DNA of 48,980 bases from an uncultured Bacteroidales bacterium (GTDB taxonomy: Bacteria; Bacteroidota; Bacteroidia; Bacteroidales; UBA932): contig CAMGFA010000009.1 in the NCBI GenBank assembly GCA_946055165.1, forward strand, positions 1-48,980, written 5' to 3'. Both the position numbers and the translations under genes were made by a program. A model generated the notes under the pieces. It saw only the letters and a program-made list of their open reading frames with translations. It had not been told where the DNA came from and searched no databases. Of this stretch, positions 31,806 to 41,012 are shown piece after piece; the first letter of the stretch is position 1, and each line of letters opens with the position of its first letter.

Positions 31806-34360
31806 TATCTCTCCTGATGTTTCTGGAAGCAGATATCGGTAATGGTAATGTTAGAACCAACAGGGCTGCGACCAAGGTCAACAATGAAGCCGACTTCAAA
31901 ACCTGTAGGAGTGTCGGTAGCGATTTTAATTTTCTCCATTTTCAAGGTATAAGGAGTGTCTTCTTCCAAAACGACTGCAGAGTTACAAAACATCTCATTC
32001 AAACCTTCTTGGCCTCTCACTTCCGGGAATGTTCCCACCTTGCAGGTAATGGTCATATCTTGACTTGCCTCAATAGTGCAGCAGAAATCATACAATTGGC
32101 CCAGTTCAGCCTGAATATTGCTGACAAGTTTGTTCTGACCTTGCCATTCATTGCCTCCGACTCCAGGAACCGTTGCCTTGAAACCATTGTTCTCGGTAAT
32201 CTCAGCATCGGCTTCAAGAATAGTTTCCCAGTCAGATGAATACCAGTATTCAGGGGTAATGACTGCACTTCTCCAAAGGTTGGTTTCTCCGGTGATGTCA
32301 TAATAAGTCTCCTTTACTGTATCCATCACGATATCAAGAGTTCCGTCATTGTCGGTAACAGTGAATACGTACCAGCCTGCAGGCGCAGCATCGGCGTAGA
32401 TATTGCCGTTGTCGTTACGCTCGCCTCCGGTGCCGTCTCCTATATGGAAAATACCGTTGCCTTCTATGCTGTTGTATTTGTTTTTGGTGAATTCCATTCC
32501 CCAGCCTGCTTGACCGTAAATCTTCACAGAAGCATTCTGAGCCGATTCTGAGCCAAGATAATAAACACTGATTCTGTAAGTGTTCTCGCTCAGGCGCACG
32601 AATGGGAGAGCCTTAGTCTCACCCTCGCCCCAACCGATAACAGAGCCCTGCGGCTTGCCGAAGCCATCGCCAATGAGCCAGAGAGCCTTTCCATTATCGT
32701 ATGTTGCAGCTTCGCCATTCTCAAGAGGAATAAGTTTGAGATAATTGGACAGTACATAAGCTCTGTACTCACCGTCAATGCCAACGAACTTGAGAGTGTT
32801 CGGGTCTACAAGCTCAAAGAAGTCGCAATCCGGCCAAACGCTTGTCAAATCAATACCGTTCACTGCCAAAGTTTGTCCGTTGGTGAGGTTCAAATCTGCC
32901 TTGCCGTCAACAACAGCAACTCCACCGATACTCTGGGCAGGAGCCTCGATATCGCGAGCCTTGAAGATGTACTGCCAGCAGATACCAGGGCAAACTGCCA
33001 CGAGAACAAGTCTTGTCTCGGTGATTTCCGTAACCGTAAATACAGGAGTGGTGTAGTTTCCGTCGTTAGGAACATATCCTATTACAACACCCTCAGGGAG
33101 CGTAATAGTCTCACCATCAAACTTATAAGTACTTTCCTGCTTTGGCCATTCTGCCACATAATCCTCGCTGGCAGGACCGCCAGGTACTAGAGTTACATCC
33201 TTGTTGGCATAAATCTTTCCGTCTTCGCCCGGATCGAAAATATATTTTCCGTCAGGGAAGAAAGTCAGCACATTGTCGTACAATCCGAAATCTTTCTTCT
33301 CATATTCTCCGGCAGCCCACCAGCCTGCAGGATTTTCAAGGCTTTCTCCACAACCAAGGTGACCCTTTGCTGTAGCATCCATAACCCAGGCCTTTCCATC
33401 AGCTGTGGTACCTGCAAGCAATTCCTCAGCAGTAACAGTCTTCACATAAGGAACGAAGCTGTAGAGCCAGGCGATAGAACCACCATCATTGGCTGTTTCC
33501 GAATAGTTGATAAGGCGGAGATTCTTTTTGATGTCGCTTTGCTTGGTGTTCACGAACAAATAGCGGGTATTTGTGGTAACAGCATCATCGTTCGGAATGT
33601 AGGAAAGGTTCTTGCCCTCAGGAAGAACAAGGTAGATTTCCTCGATTTCGGCATCGTTCCAGTTGTTCTCAATGGTGAAGTTGCAAGTATATTCATCAAT
33701 TGGAATCTCATAGTCTTCGTCGTGTGATGAAGCACCAGGAACAGCAGTAACACCCTTATTTACATAAACGGTTCCGCCTTCGCCCGGATTGAAAGTGTAC
33801 TTGCCCTCGGCAGTGAAGGTGAGGATGTCGTCGTAAAGACCCATTCCTTCCTTTCCATTTGCGCCGCAAGACCACCAGCCGGTAGGATTTTCAGTATTTA
33901 CGCCACATCCGAAGTGACCGTCTTTAGTGCTATCCCAAACCCAGGTGTTGGCTATAGCCTTGAGATAAGGAGTAGGATCGAAAGGATCGCGATAGGTATT
34001 TTTAAGTTTGAAAGTTACAGTTTGCGAGCCTTGTGAAATACCGTTTGAATTGTAGGCCCTGAGTTCCACAGTGTGGGTTCCGGCCTCGCGGATACGGAGT
34101 GTAAGATGGTTCTGGGCATAGGAATACTTCTTGTTGTCCTTGCCGTCTATCTTCTCCTCTCCAAAAATCCAGAGAGGAATCACATTGCTTTCTTCAATCC
34201 AGAAAGTTACCTGGTTGGTTTCATCGTCCACATCGGCATGTGCGTGCAGATCGCTTGCAACAGGAACCTTTCCCTGGTCTGGAGTCGGAATCTGAGGGTT
34301 GCAGGCAGCTACGGCCGCAATACCCAGCAGAACAGCTATATTACGAATAATATTTTTCAT
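31805..34360 (-). CDS. Large surface glycan-binding lipoprotein with a duplicated domain (PUL 2)
   Basis: An 851-residue lipoprotein (cysteine 20 in AAVAAC). Residues 30-120 resemble a PKD/Ig module. Residues 139-305 and 324-470 are two copies of one domain, each with a GHxGCG motif, an ENPxGWW motif, then GLYDxxLTF, PGExGxxYxNK and later a YVPNDD or YVPNDG-like segment. The Trp and aromatic clusters suit sugar binding. The last ~380 residues hold two or more further beta-sandwiches (including GQAGWGMEF and DITGETNLWRS). It sits between SusD and GH16, as expected for the surface glycan-binding protein of a beta-glucan PUL. No catalytic motif seen. Confidence 0.75.
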   Translation of the reverse strand: MKNIIRNIAVLLGIAAVAACNPQIPTPDQGKVPVASDLHAHADVDDETNQVTFWIEESNVIPLWIFGEEKIDGKDNKKYSYAQNHLTLRIREAGTHTVELRAYNSNGISQGSQTVTFKLKNTYRDPFDPTPYLKAIANTWVWDSTKDGHFGCGVNTENPTGWWSCGANGKEGMGLYDDILTFTAEGKYTFNPGEGGTVYVNKGVTAVPGASSHDEDYEIPIDEYTCNFTIENNWNDAEIEEIYLVLPEGKNLSYIPNDDAVTTNTRYLFVNTKQSDIKKNLRLINYSETANDGGSIAWLYSFVPYVKTVTAEELLAGTTADGKAWVMDATAKGHLGCGESLENPAGWWAAGEYEKKDFGLYDNVLTFFPDGKYIFDPGEDGKIYANKDVTLVPGGPASEDYVAEWPKQESTYKFDGETITLPEGVVIGYVPNDGNYTTPVFTVTEITETRLVLVAVCPGICWQYIFKARDIEAPAQSIGGVAVVDGKADLNLTNGQTLAVNGIDLTSVWPDCDFFELVDPNTLKFVGIDGEYRAYVLSNYLKLIPLENGEAATYDNGKALWLIGDGFGKPQGSVIGWGEGETKALPFVRLSENTYRISVYYLGSESAQNASVKIYGQAGWGMEFTKNKYNSIEGNGIFHIGDGTGGERNDNGNIYADAAPAGWYVFTVTDNDGTLDIVMDTVKETYYDITGETNLWRSAVITPEYWYSSDWETILEADAEITENNGFKATVPGVGGNEWQGQNKLVSNIQAELGQLYDFCCTIEASQDMTITCKVGTFPEVRGQEGLNEMFCNSAVVLEEDTPYTLKMEKIKIATDTPTGFEVGFIVDLGRSPVGSNITITDICFQKHQER

Positions 34361-34381
34361 ATAATCCAGTTTTACAATTTA

Positions 34382-35896
34382 TTATAAGCCGTACTTGTTC
34401 TGATCGATATTAGGGTCCTTGTCCCTTTCAGACTGAGGGATAGGCCAATATTTGAGAGATTCGTTCCAATCCTTTTTACGATAGAGATGGTTCTCTGCCT
34501 TGAGGACATTCGTTGCAAGTCCGCTGCGGACAAGGTCCCAGTAGCGTTTGCCCTCGCCCACAAACTCCTTGTGGCGTTCCTCGATAATATCTTCACGGGT
34601 TGTGCCGGTATCTGGGCAATGGGCTCTGTTGCGAACTCTCTGGAGATAGTCCTTGCCGTCTGCTCCGGTAAGGACTGCAAGTTCTGCCGCATTGAGAAGA
34701 GTCTCTGCAAAACGGTAAACACGGATGTTATTGCCATAGTTCAAGGTATTGTCACCAAGGTAGCCGTGATTGTCATTGGTGCGGGCAATGTACTTGTAGA
34801 GGAAGTAACCTGTAGCCTGCCAGCGGTCGTTGGCGTGGTCGTAAGTTACATTGTTCTCCTCGCAGAACTTGTCGAGGTTGAGAATGCCTCCGTCCCTGCG
34901 GATATCGGCATCGTCATACATATCGTATGCGCTCTTTGCAACAGGAGAGAAACCCCAGCCGTCGTCGAAATAGCCTGGAACACCGCCAGGGATGCCAATG
35001 AGGATGGAATATACGTTGCCACCGGTTGCAATAGGAGAACCCCAGCTACGGACACCGCCTGCAGAAATGTAGTTGATTTCCCAGATGGATTCCTTACCCC
35101 ATTCACCGCCTTCTACCCAAAGGGAAGCATAGTCGCTCACAAGGTCGTACTGAGTGGACTCGATGATGTCCTCCATATATCCGAGAGCAGTTGCATAACG
35201 GCTTTCGTCTTTCTGGTACATTACAACTTCGGCATAAAGCATATATGCCATAGCAAGGCTCACACGGCCCTCATTGCCTCCGGCAACCTTCATAGGAAGG
35301 ATATTGAGTTTGAAGACGTCCTCGAGTTTGTTCACAATCTTCGTATAAACATCATCGTGATTGAGCTGCTCTGCGAAATAAGGTGCAGTAAGATTCTCAT
35401 CGTAATAAGGGATATTGCCCCAGAATTTCCAGAGAATGGTATAGTAGTAAGCAGCCAGAACATTGGCCTCGGCCTTGTAAAGAGTCTTGGTTTCATTGCT
35501 CATGCCGGGAACGCCGTCCACATACTCCAGTACGTGATAGCAGCGGTTGATTCCGGAATAGGCAATAGTCCAGATCTGGTTGCAGAGATCGGTAGCGGTC
35601 ACCTCATAATAGTGGGTCTTCACGAGAATAGGCTGGTCGCCCTCGTTGGAACCGCCGCAATAGATATCATCGGCCATAATGTCGGATACCAGCGGAAGAG
35701 GATTGTACTGATAGAAGTAGTCGAACCACTGGAGAGGGTCGTAAGCAGCTACAAGTCCCTGGAACATACGGTCTTCATTGATGAAGTACTCGTCCATAGG
35801 CTCGGAAGAGTTGTGCACTGCTGTTACGAAATCCGTAGAGCAGGACGAAAGGCTCAGACAGAGCGCTGCTGAAAGAAGGTATATGATCTTTTTCAT
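34382..35896 (-). CDS. susD: SusD/RagB-family glycan-binding lipoprotein (PUL 2)
   Basis: A 504-residue SusD homologue, lipobox cysteine 19 (LSLSSC). Typical helices (KAEANVLAAYYYTILWKFWGN is in the expected place) and the C-terminal block RHKEFVGEGKRYWDLVRSGLA are present. It follows the SusC gene by 12 bases. It would bind beta-glucan at the surface with the neighbouring lipoprotein and gate the SusC importer. Confidence 0.94.
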   Translation of the reverse strand: MKKIIYLLSAALCLSLSSCSTDFVTAVHNSSEPMDEYFINEDRMFQGLVAAYDPLQWFDYFYQYNPLPLVSDIMADDIYCGGSNEGDQPILVKTHYYEVTATDLCNQIWTIAYSGINRCYHVLEYVDGVPGMSNETKTLYKAEANVLAAYYYTILWKFWGNIPYYDENLTAPYFAEQLNHDDVYTKIVNKLEDVFKLNILPMKVAGGNEGRVSLAMAYMLYAEVVMYQKDESRYATALGYMEDIIESTQYDLVSDYASLWVEGGEWGKESIWEINYISAGGVRSWGSPIATGGNVYSILIGIPGGVPGYFDDGWGFSPVAKSAYDMYDDADIRRDGGILNLDKFCEENNVTYDHANDRWQATGYFLYKYIARTNDNHGYLGDNTLNYGNNIRVYRFAETLLNAAELAVLTGADGKDYLQRVRNRAHCPDTGTTREDIIEERHKEFVGEGKRYWDLVRSGLATNVLKAENHLYRKKDWNESLKYWPIPQSERDKDPNIDQNKYGL

Positions 35897-35908
35897 ACTT
35901 TCAATTCT

Positions 35909-38900
35909 TTAGAAGTTGAGATTGAGTCCCACGGAGAAAGTACGGGCCTGCGGATAAACACCGCGGTCGATTCCGACTTCCGTTCCATAACCTGAGTTGC
36001 TGCCGGTAACTTCCGGATCGCAACCTGTGTAACGGGTGAGAGTGAAGAGGTTCTCTGCCTGCAGATATACGCGCAGACGGCTGATTCCGGCCTTGCGGGT
36101 AAGATCCTGAGGAAGAGTGTAGCCGAGCTGAACATTACGTGCCCTGAGGAAGGAAGCATCTTCCACCCAAAGGTTGGAAACGCGGTAGTTCTCGTTGCTG
36201 CCGCCGTCCCAAGTGAAACGTGGAGCAGAATTGGTGCTGCCCTCTCCGGTCCAGCGGTTGAGGATGGTACGAGGCAGGTTGATATAGTAGAGGTCGGTAC
36301 GGCGGGTAACGTTGAAAGCCTGTGCGCCGAGCTGGCCCTGGAGCAGAACGCTCATATCAAAGCCCTTGTACTCGAAACCGAAGTTGATACCGAAGGTCCA
36401 GTCCGGAATACCCTTGCCGATGTAGGTACGGTCGTTGTCAGCATCGATGACACCGTCACCGTTGATATCTTCGTACTTCACATCACCAGGAACTGCATTC
36501 GGCTGAATGAGATTGCCATCCTTTCCTACATAAGAATTGATTTCTTCCGTATTCTGGAAGATGCCGAGAGCGTGGTATCCGTAGAAATAAGGGAACGGAA
36601 GACCAACAACACCTCTTGTAAGCTGGCCAATCTTGTGGCTTGAGCCGTAAAGGGATGTGGCATCGTCGCCCAGATAGGTGAGTTCGTTGCGGTTATATGT
36701 TGCATTTGCACCGATATAGTAGTTGAAATCGCCTACTGAGCTGCGCCAGTTGAGGTCGAACTCATATCCGGAGTTCACCATATCACCGAGGTTTCCGGTA
36801 GGAGCGGAGTCACCTGCGTAACCTGGAACAGGCATGGAAAGAAGCATACCGGAGGTCTTCTTCATATAATAATCCACGGTGAAAGTGAGCTTGTTGGCAA
36901 AGAATCCGAGGTCGAGACCAAGGTCGGTCTGAATGGACTCTTCCCACCTCACATTAGGATTGGCAAGACCTGAAGGCTTGGTACCTATGCTGACATTCTC
37001 GGAACCGACAGCTCCCGAACCGAACACGTAGTTGTTGCCGGAGCTCATATATACAGCGTAGGTGAAGTTACCGATAGCATCGCTACCATTGACACCCCAG
37101 CTGGCACGGAGCTTACCCATTGACAGGTTGTTGAATGCAGACATAAACTCTTCGTTGCGGAAGTTCCAGGCTGCGGAAACCGATGGGAAATTACCCCATT
37201 TGTTGTTGATACCGAAGCGGGAAGAACCGTCGCGGCGTAGCGTAGCCTCGAGCATATAGCGCTCGTCGTAATTGTAGGAAACACGGGCGAAGTAGGAAGC
37301 AAGGCTGTAAACGATGGAGTTCCAGCTGCCCCAACCGTTGCGGTCGCCGTCTTTCTGCTGACCGAGGGTGTTGTTCACGGAAATCTTCCAAGGGTCGTAG
37401 CCATACATAAGACCGTTGGCCGATGCACCCACATTGGATGAAGAAGAACGCAGGGCACTCTGTCCGAGCAGGACGTTGATGCTGTGCTTGCCGAAGGTCT
37501 TGTCATAGGTGAGCACGTTCTCCACCTGCCAGAGCAGAGAGCGGTTCATTTCCTGAGAAGCTGAAGAACCGTAGTTTGTCTTGCTGGTCGTGGAAGGGTT
37601 GCCCTTATCGTCGTAAACTGTTGTATTGGAGACAGTATCGTACTTGAAATTCTTGGAAGAGAGGAAGTAAGGGGTAGAGTAGGAGTGGTTGCCCCAGAAT
37701 GCGAGGTCAACACCCACGCTGCTCTTGAATTTGAGATTGTCCCAAATCTGGAGAGTGGCCGATGCGTTTGCAACGAACTTGTCGGTTGTATAGACAGCAC
37801 CCGGACGGTTGAGCATTGCCATAGGGTTGCTCTGCTCGTTGTACTTCACACCGTCCACGATGGTGAAGGCACGTCCGTCGGCATCGCGTACTATATAAGG
37901 ATAGCCTTCAGGATAGAGGGTCTTGTAGAGCTCCTCAGTGGCCTCATCGGCATAGATAGTCTCGATTGGGGACATACCAAGGGCCGATCCGAGGATGGAG
38001 CCATATTCGGTGTTCTCGCTGATGCCGGTAGAAGTGATATGGGCATAGGAAGCGCTGGTCGAGAAGTCTGCGGCATTGAAATAATTGCGCTCGCTGCTCT
38101 TGTCGAAGAGCTTGGCTTGCAGGGACTCCCTGAGGGTGAAACGGTCGTAGTTGGAAAGACCGTAATTTCCTCCGATAATACCTTCTCTTGAATAGTAGCC
38201 GCCGCTCACGGAGTAGGTAAGATCCTTGTTACCTCCGGAAACGGTGATGTCGTGCTTCTGGACAGGAGCATTTGCATTGAATACTGCACCTACCCAATCG
38301 GTAAGGAGTAAGGATCGTCATAAAGAGGAAGAGAGCCGTTGTTGATGGCGGCCTCGTTCATTATTATGGCATATTCCGTGGCATTGAGAACTGCAGGCTT
38401 GCGCCAAGGGTTCTGGATACCGTAGGAGAAGTCGTAGGAAACCTTCGTTGCGCCGGCAGAACCTTTCTTTGTGGTAACGAGGATAACGCCGTTGGCACCG
38501 CGGGCACCGTAAACTGCTGCAGAAGCGGCATCCTTGAGCACCTCAATACGCTCGATGTCATTAGGGTTGATATAATCTATACCACCGGAAATGGCAAGAC
38601 CGTCCACAATATAGAGAGGTGCCGATTCGTGGATGGAACCCACACCGCGGACACGGACCTGGGACGATGCACCCGGAGCACCTGAGCTCTGAGTTACGGT
38701 AACACCGGAGGTCATACCCTGAAGAACCGCATCGATGCGCGCATTGGACTGATGCTTGAGCGCGTCTTCTGTGATACTGGAGATGGATGCGGAAACAACG
38801 CTCTTTTTCTGAACGCCGTAACCCACTACCACAACCTGGTCGAGAAGTTCGGTGTCGAGTTGCAGGATGACTTCAATCTCAGTGCGTCCGTCCACAGGAA

Positions 38901-39150
38901 CGAGCTGAGTTACAAAGCCGATTGAAGAAACTTCAAGGACAGCATCTGCCGGGCAGGCAAGCGTGAAGAGACCTTCGAAGTCGGTAATGGTTCCCTGGGA
39001 AGTTCCAGAAACCAGAACACCGGCCTGAATTACAGGCTCTCCAGCCGCATCCTTGACAATGCCCCGCACGGTATGTTGACCAAATGCCAAGGCACAGTTG
39101 ACTCCCATAAAGAAAAGAATGAGAGCGATGAGACGGAATTGTTTTCTCAT
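35909..39150 (-). pseudogene. susC: SusC/RagA TonB-dependent transporter, split by one frameshift (PUL 2)
   Basis: One susC gene in two frames. The 5' part (39150-38290, 286 residues) has a signal peptide, carboxypeptidase-regulatory-like domain, VVVVGYGVQKK region and plug (PLYIVDGLA), then stops after YDDPYSLPIG. The 3' part (open from before 38209, 766 residues from a GTG) has the whole barrel ending SVGLNLNF. Extending it upstream gives TDWVGAVFNANAPVQKHD, the expected continuation. The break lies at about 38302-38307; adding one base (CTCC to CTCCC) would restore PYSLTDWVG and a protein of about 1080 residues. No STN domain, so regulation is not by sigma/anti-sigma. It may be a real mutation or a sequencing or assembly error; the rest of the operon is intact. 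Confidence 0.88.
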
Positions 39151-39278
39151 TTTACTGGGTTTTAATGTTAATAAAAAAATATTGGTTGGTTGTTAAAAAA
39201 ATTTAAAATTTAATAATTTTACAAACTCAAGCTACAGTCCGTAAAAAAGAAGTGGACAAGTTGGAGGCACATCCAAAG

Positions 39279-39313
39279 AAAATGCCTGTAAATCAAATGT
39301 TTACAGGCATTTT
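39279..39313. terminator. Terminator after the PUL 2 regulator gene
   Basis: Arms AAAATGCCTGTAAA and TTTACAGGCATTTT, 14 pairs with a 7-base loop, flanked by A-rich and T-rich runs on both sides. It lies 26 bases after the stop of the minus-strand regulator and before susC. Confidence 0.85.
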
Positions 39314-39338
39314 TATACTTGAAAAAAGTGGACGCTTT

Positions 39339-40952
39339 CTAAAGCGGATTTCCAAGATTTTTGACTCTTTCCTCAAAGTCCTCTCTGTCGGAAAGTGCCA
39401 TATTCTTGACCTGCGCCCTGTAGTTGTAGATAGTGTTCACACTGTAGCGCAAAAGCGAGGCAATATTGGACGACTGCGTAATACCCAGACGGATGAGGGC
39501 AAAAATGCGCAATTCCGTTGTGAGCAGCTCTCCCCTGCGTGGAACAATACGCCCTTCCGGCTTGAGAAGAGCATTGAAATCATCTATAAAGCTTGGGAAA
39601 ATCTTGAGGAAGGCATCGTCGAAAGTGTCATAAAAGAATTTCAGTTCGGCCTCCACCTCGCTGCGGTTGAGGAACTTCTTCAGCTTGCCTATGTAAGACG
39701 AGCACATCGACAGGAAAAGGGCAAGTTCCTCCTCCTTTGCACGGTTCGACTTCTCCGCCTCGGCCAAGGCCAGCTGCAGCTTATTGTTCGACTGCTCGAG
39801 CGAAGCGCTGTAATCGGCCACCCTTTCATTGAGCAGCTTCACCTCGGACAAGGCCAGCCTCTGCTTGTGGAGCACCACCATAAGGCTCACAAAGGAAGCA
39901 AAGAGCAGCACAGATATGGACAGGGCCAGAATGAGCATCGAGCGCATATCCTTCTTGTGATTCTGCTCATTCTCCAGATAAGCCTTTTCTATGGTAGGTA
40001 GGCTTCGGCCAACCTGCCAGGGACGCAGCTGCGAATTGAAGAAGATGGCATCGTCCAGAGAAACCTGCACATATTTGAAAGCCCGGGCAATGTCTCCCCT
40101 CGCGAAGAGTTCTAAGGCAAGACAGCAGAGCGAAGCATTGTCCTTTACCGCATTGCGCAAATCCGATATGGACGATTCTATCAGGCAGTCTATGCGGCCG
40201 GAGACATCGTCCTTCTCTTCGCAGATTACGGCCTGATAATAGTAATTGATGGCATAGTCGTGGGAATATGGCACACAGGTGCGGATGAGGCAGCGGTTGA
40301 GGCTGTCGGCCCTGTCGAGAGCCCCGTCCTCTATATAGTGCCGGACATACATCTGCCCGAAAAGCTGCTCGTTCTCGCTGCCCAGCTCCATGAGCTTGCG
40401 TCCGTAGTACTCCCTGAGCCGGCTGAGGTCGTTGTCAAGGCCGTTGTTCTCCAGATACTCCCCATAGTCTATATAGAAGCACAGGCAGTAATTGTAATAG
40501 TCCACCAGCTGGCTCCGGTTGAGGGAAAGGGTGTCTATCTGTTCGTCCACAATCTGCTGGCTCTCCATAAAAAGGCCGGACTTGCACAAAAGCAGAGCCT
40601 TTTTCAAAAGCACATCCGCAAGCAGGGAAGGCTTTTCCATTTTCTGGCAGAGGCTCTCCATTTGCTCCAGAATATTGATGCAGGCATCGTACTGATATGC
40701 CCAATAGGCAGAATAGAGCTGCTCGTAATGACTGTAGCGGAGCACGTCATCCATACTGTCGTCCTTCAGTTCCTCTTCTATGGAACGGATACGGGCAATG
40801 CGGGCCTGTTCATATTCTCCCGCCTTCTCGATGGTTTCGTCCAAAAGATTCAATTTCTGCTCAATAGACATAGGGATATCGGTCGCCGAAGCGGCACTCC
40901 CTGCAAAAATCGCAAACAGGACAAATAATTTCTTACAAAGATTAAAATTCAT
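39339..40952 (-). CDS. Membrane-bound transcriptional regulator, DUF6377 type (PUL 2)
   Basis: A 537-residue one-component sensor-regulator. A signal peptide (to about 23) leads into a periplasmic helical, TPR-like region (about 30-325), then one membrane span at about 338-361, a coiled coil (365-410) and a cytosolic C-terminus. The LuxR-like helix-turn-helix is at about 478-515 (LRIFALIRLGITQSSNIAS, then YSVNTIYNYRAQ). I chose ATG 40952, since the frame open to 41000 runs through the promoter. It probably senses a glucan fragment in the periplasm and activates the susC operon and the divergent GH30 gene. The family name is from memory; the layout is clear. Confidence 0.8.
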   Translation of the reverse strand: MNFNLCKKLFVLFAIFAGSAASATDIPMSIEQKLNLLDETIEKAGEYEQARIARIRSIEEELKDDSMDDVLRYSHYEQLYSAYWAYQYDACINILEQMESLCQKMEKPSLLADVLLKKALLLCKSGLFMESQQIVDEQIDTLSLNRSQLVDYYNYCLCFYIDYGEYLENNGLDNDLSRLREYYGRKLMELGSENEQLFGQMYVRHYIEDGALDRADSLNRCLIRTCVPYSHDYAINYYYQAVICEEKDDVSGRIDCLIESSISDLRNAVKDNASLCCLALELFARGDIARAFKYVQVSLDDAIFFNSQLRPWQVGRSLPTIEKAYLENEQNHKKDMRSMLILALSISVLLFASFVSLMVVLHKQRLALSEVKLLNERVADYSASLEQSNNKLQLALAEAEKSNRAKEEELALFLSMCSSYIGKLKKFLNRSEVEAELKFFYDTFDDAFLKIFPSFIDDFNALLKPEGRIVPRRGELLTTELRIFALIRLGITQSSNIASLLRYSVNTIYNYRAQVKNMALSDREDFEERVKNLGNPL

Positions 40953-40958
40953 ACCGCA

Positions 40959-40989
40959 CAAAATTAAATAATTTCTATCTTTGCGCAAA
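40959..40989 (-). promoter_or_regulatory. Promoter of the PUL 2 regulator
   Basis: On the minus strand, TTTG (40989-40986), 19 bases, TAATTTTG (40966-40959). The ATG at 40952 lies only 6 bases further, so the leader is almost absent. The element overlaps the GH30 promoter on the other strand. Confidence 0.7.
40976..40983 (+). promoter_or_regulatory. -7 element of the GH30 gene
   Basis: TATCTTTG, 29 bases before the GH30 ATG. No TTTG is found at the standard distance upstream, as expected for a promoter that needs an activator. It lies inside the regulator's own promoter on the opposite strand. Confidence 0.6.
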
Positions 40990-41012
40990 AGATTTTTCAA
41001 AAATTCACGTCT

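Noticed and set aside
34487..35872. A 461-codon plus-strand frame opposite SusD
   Set aside because: Antisense shadow of the susD gene with no recognisable domains or promoter.
38290..38325. Programmed ribosomal frameshift in susC
   Set aside because: No slippery heptamer (X XXY YYZ) or stable downstream structure is evident; a plain one-base deletion or error is simpler.
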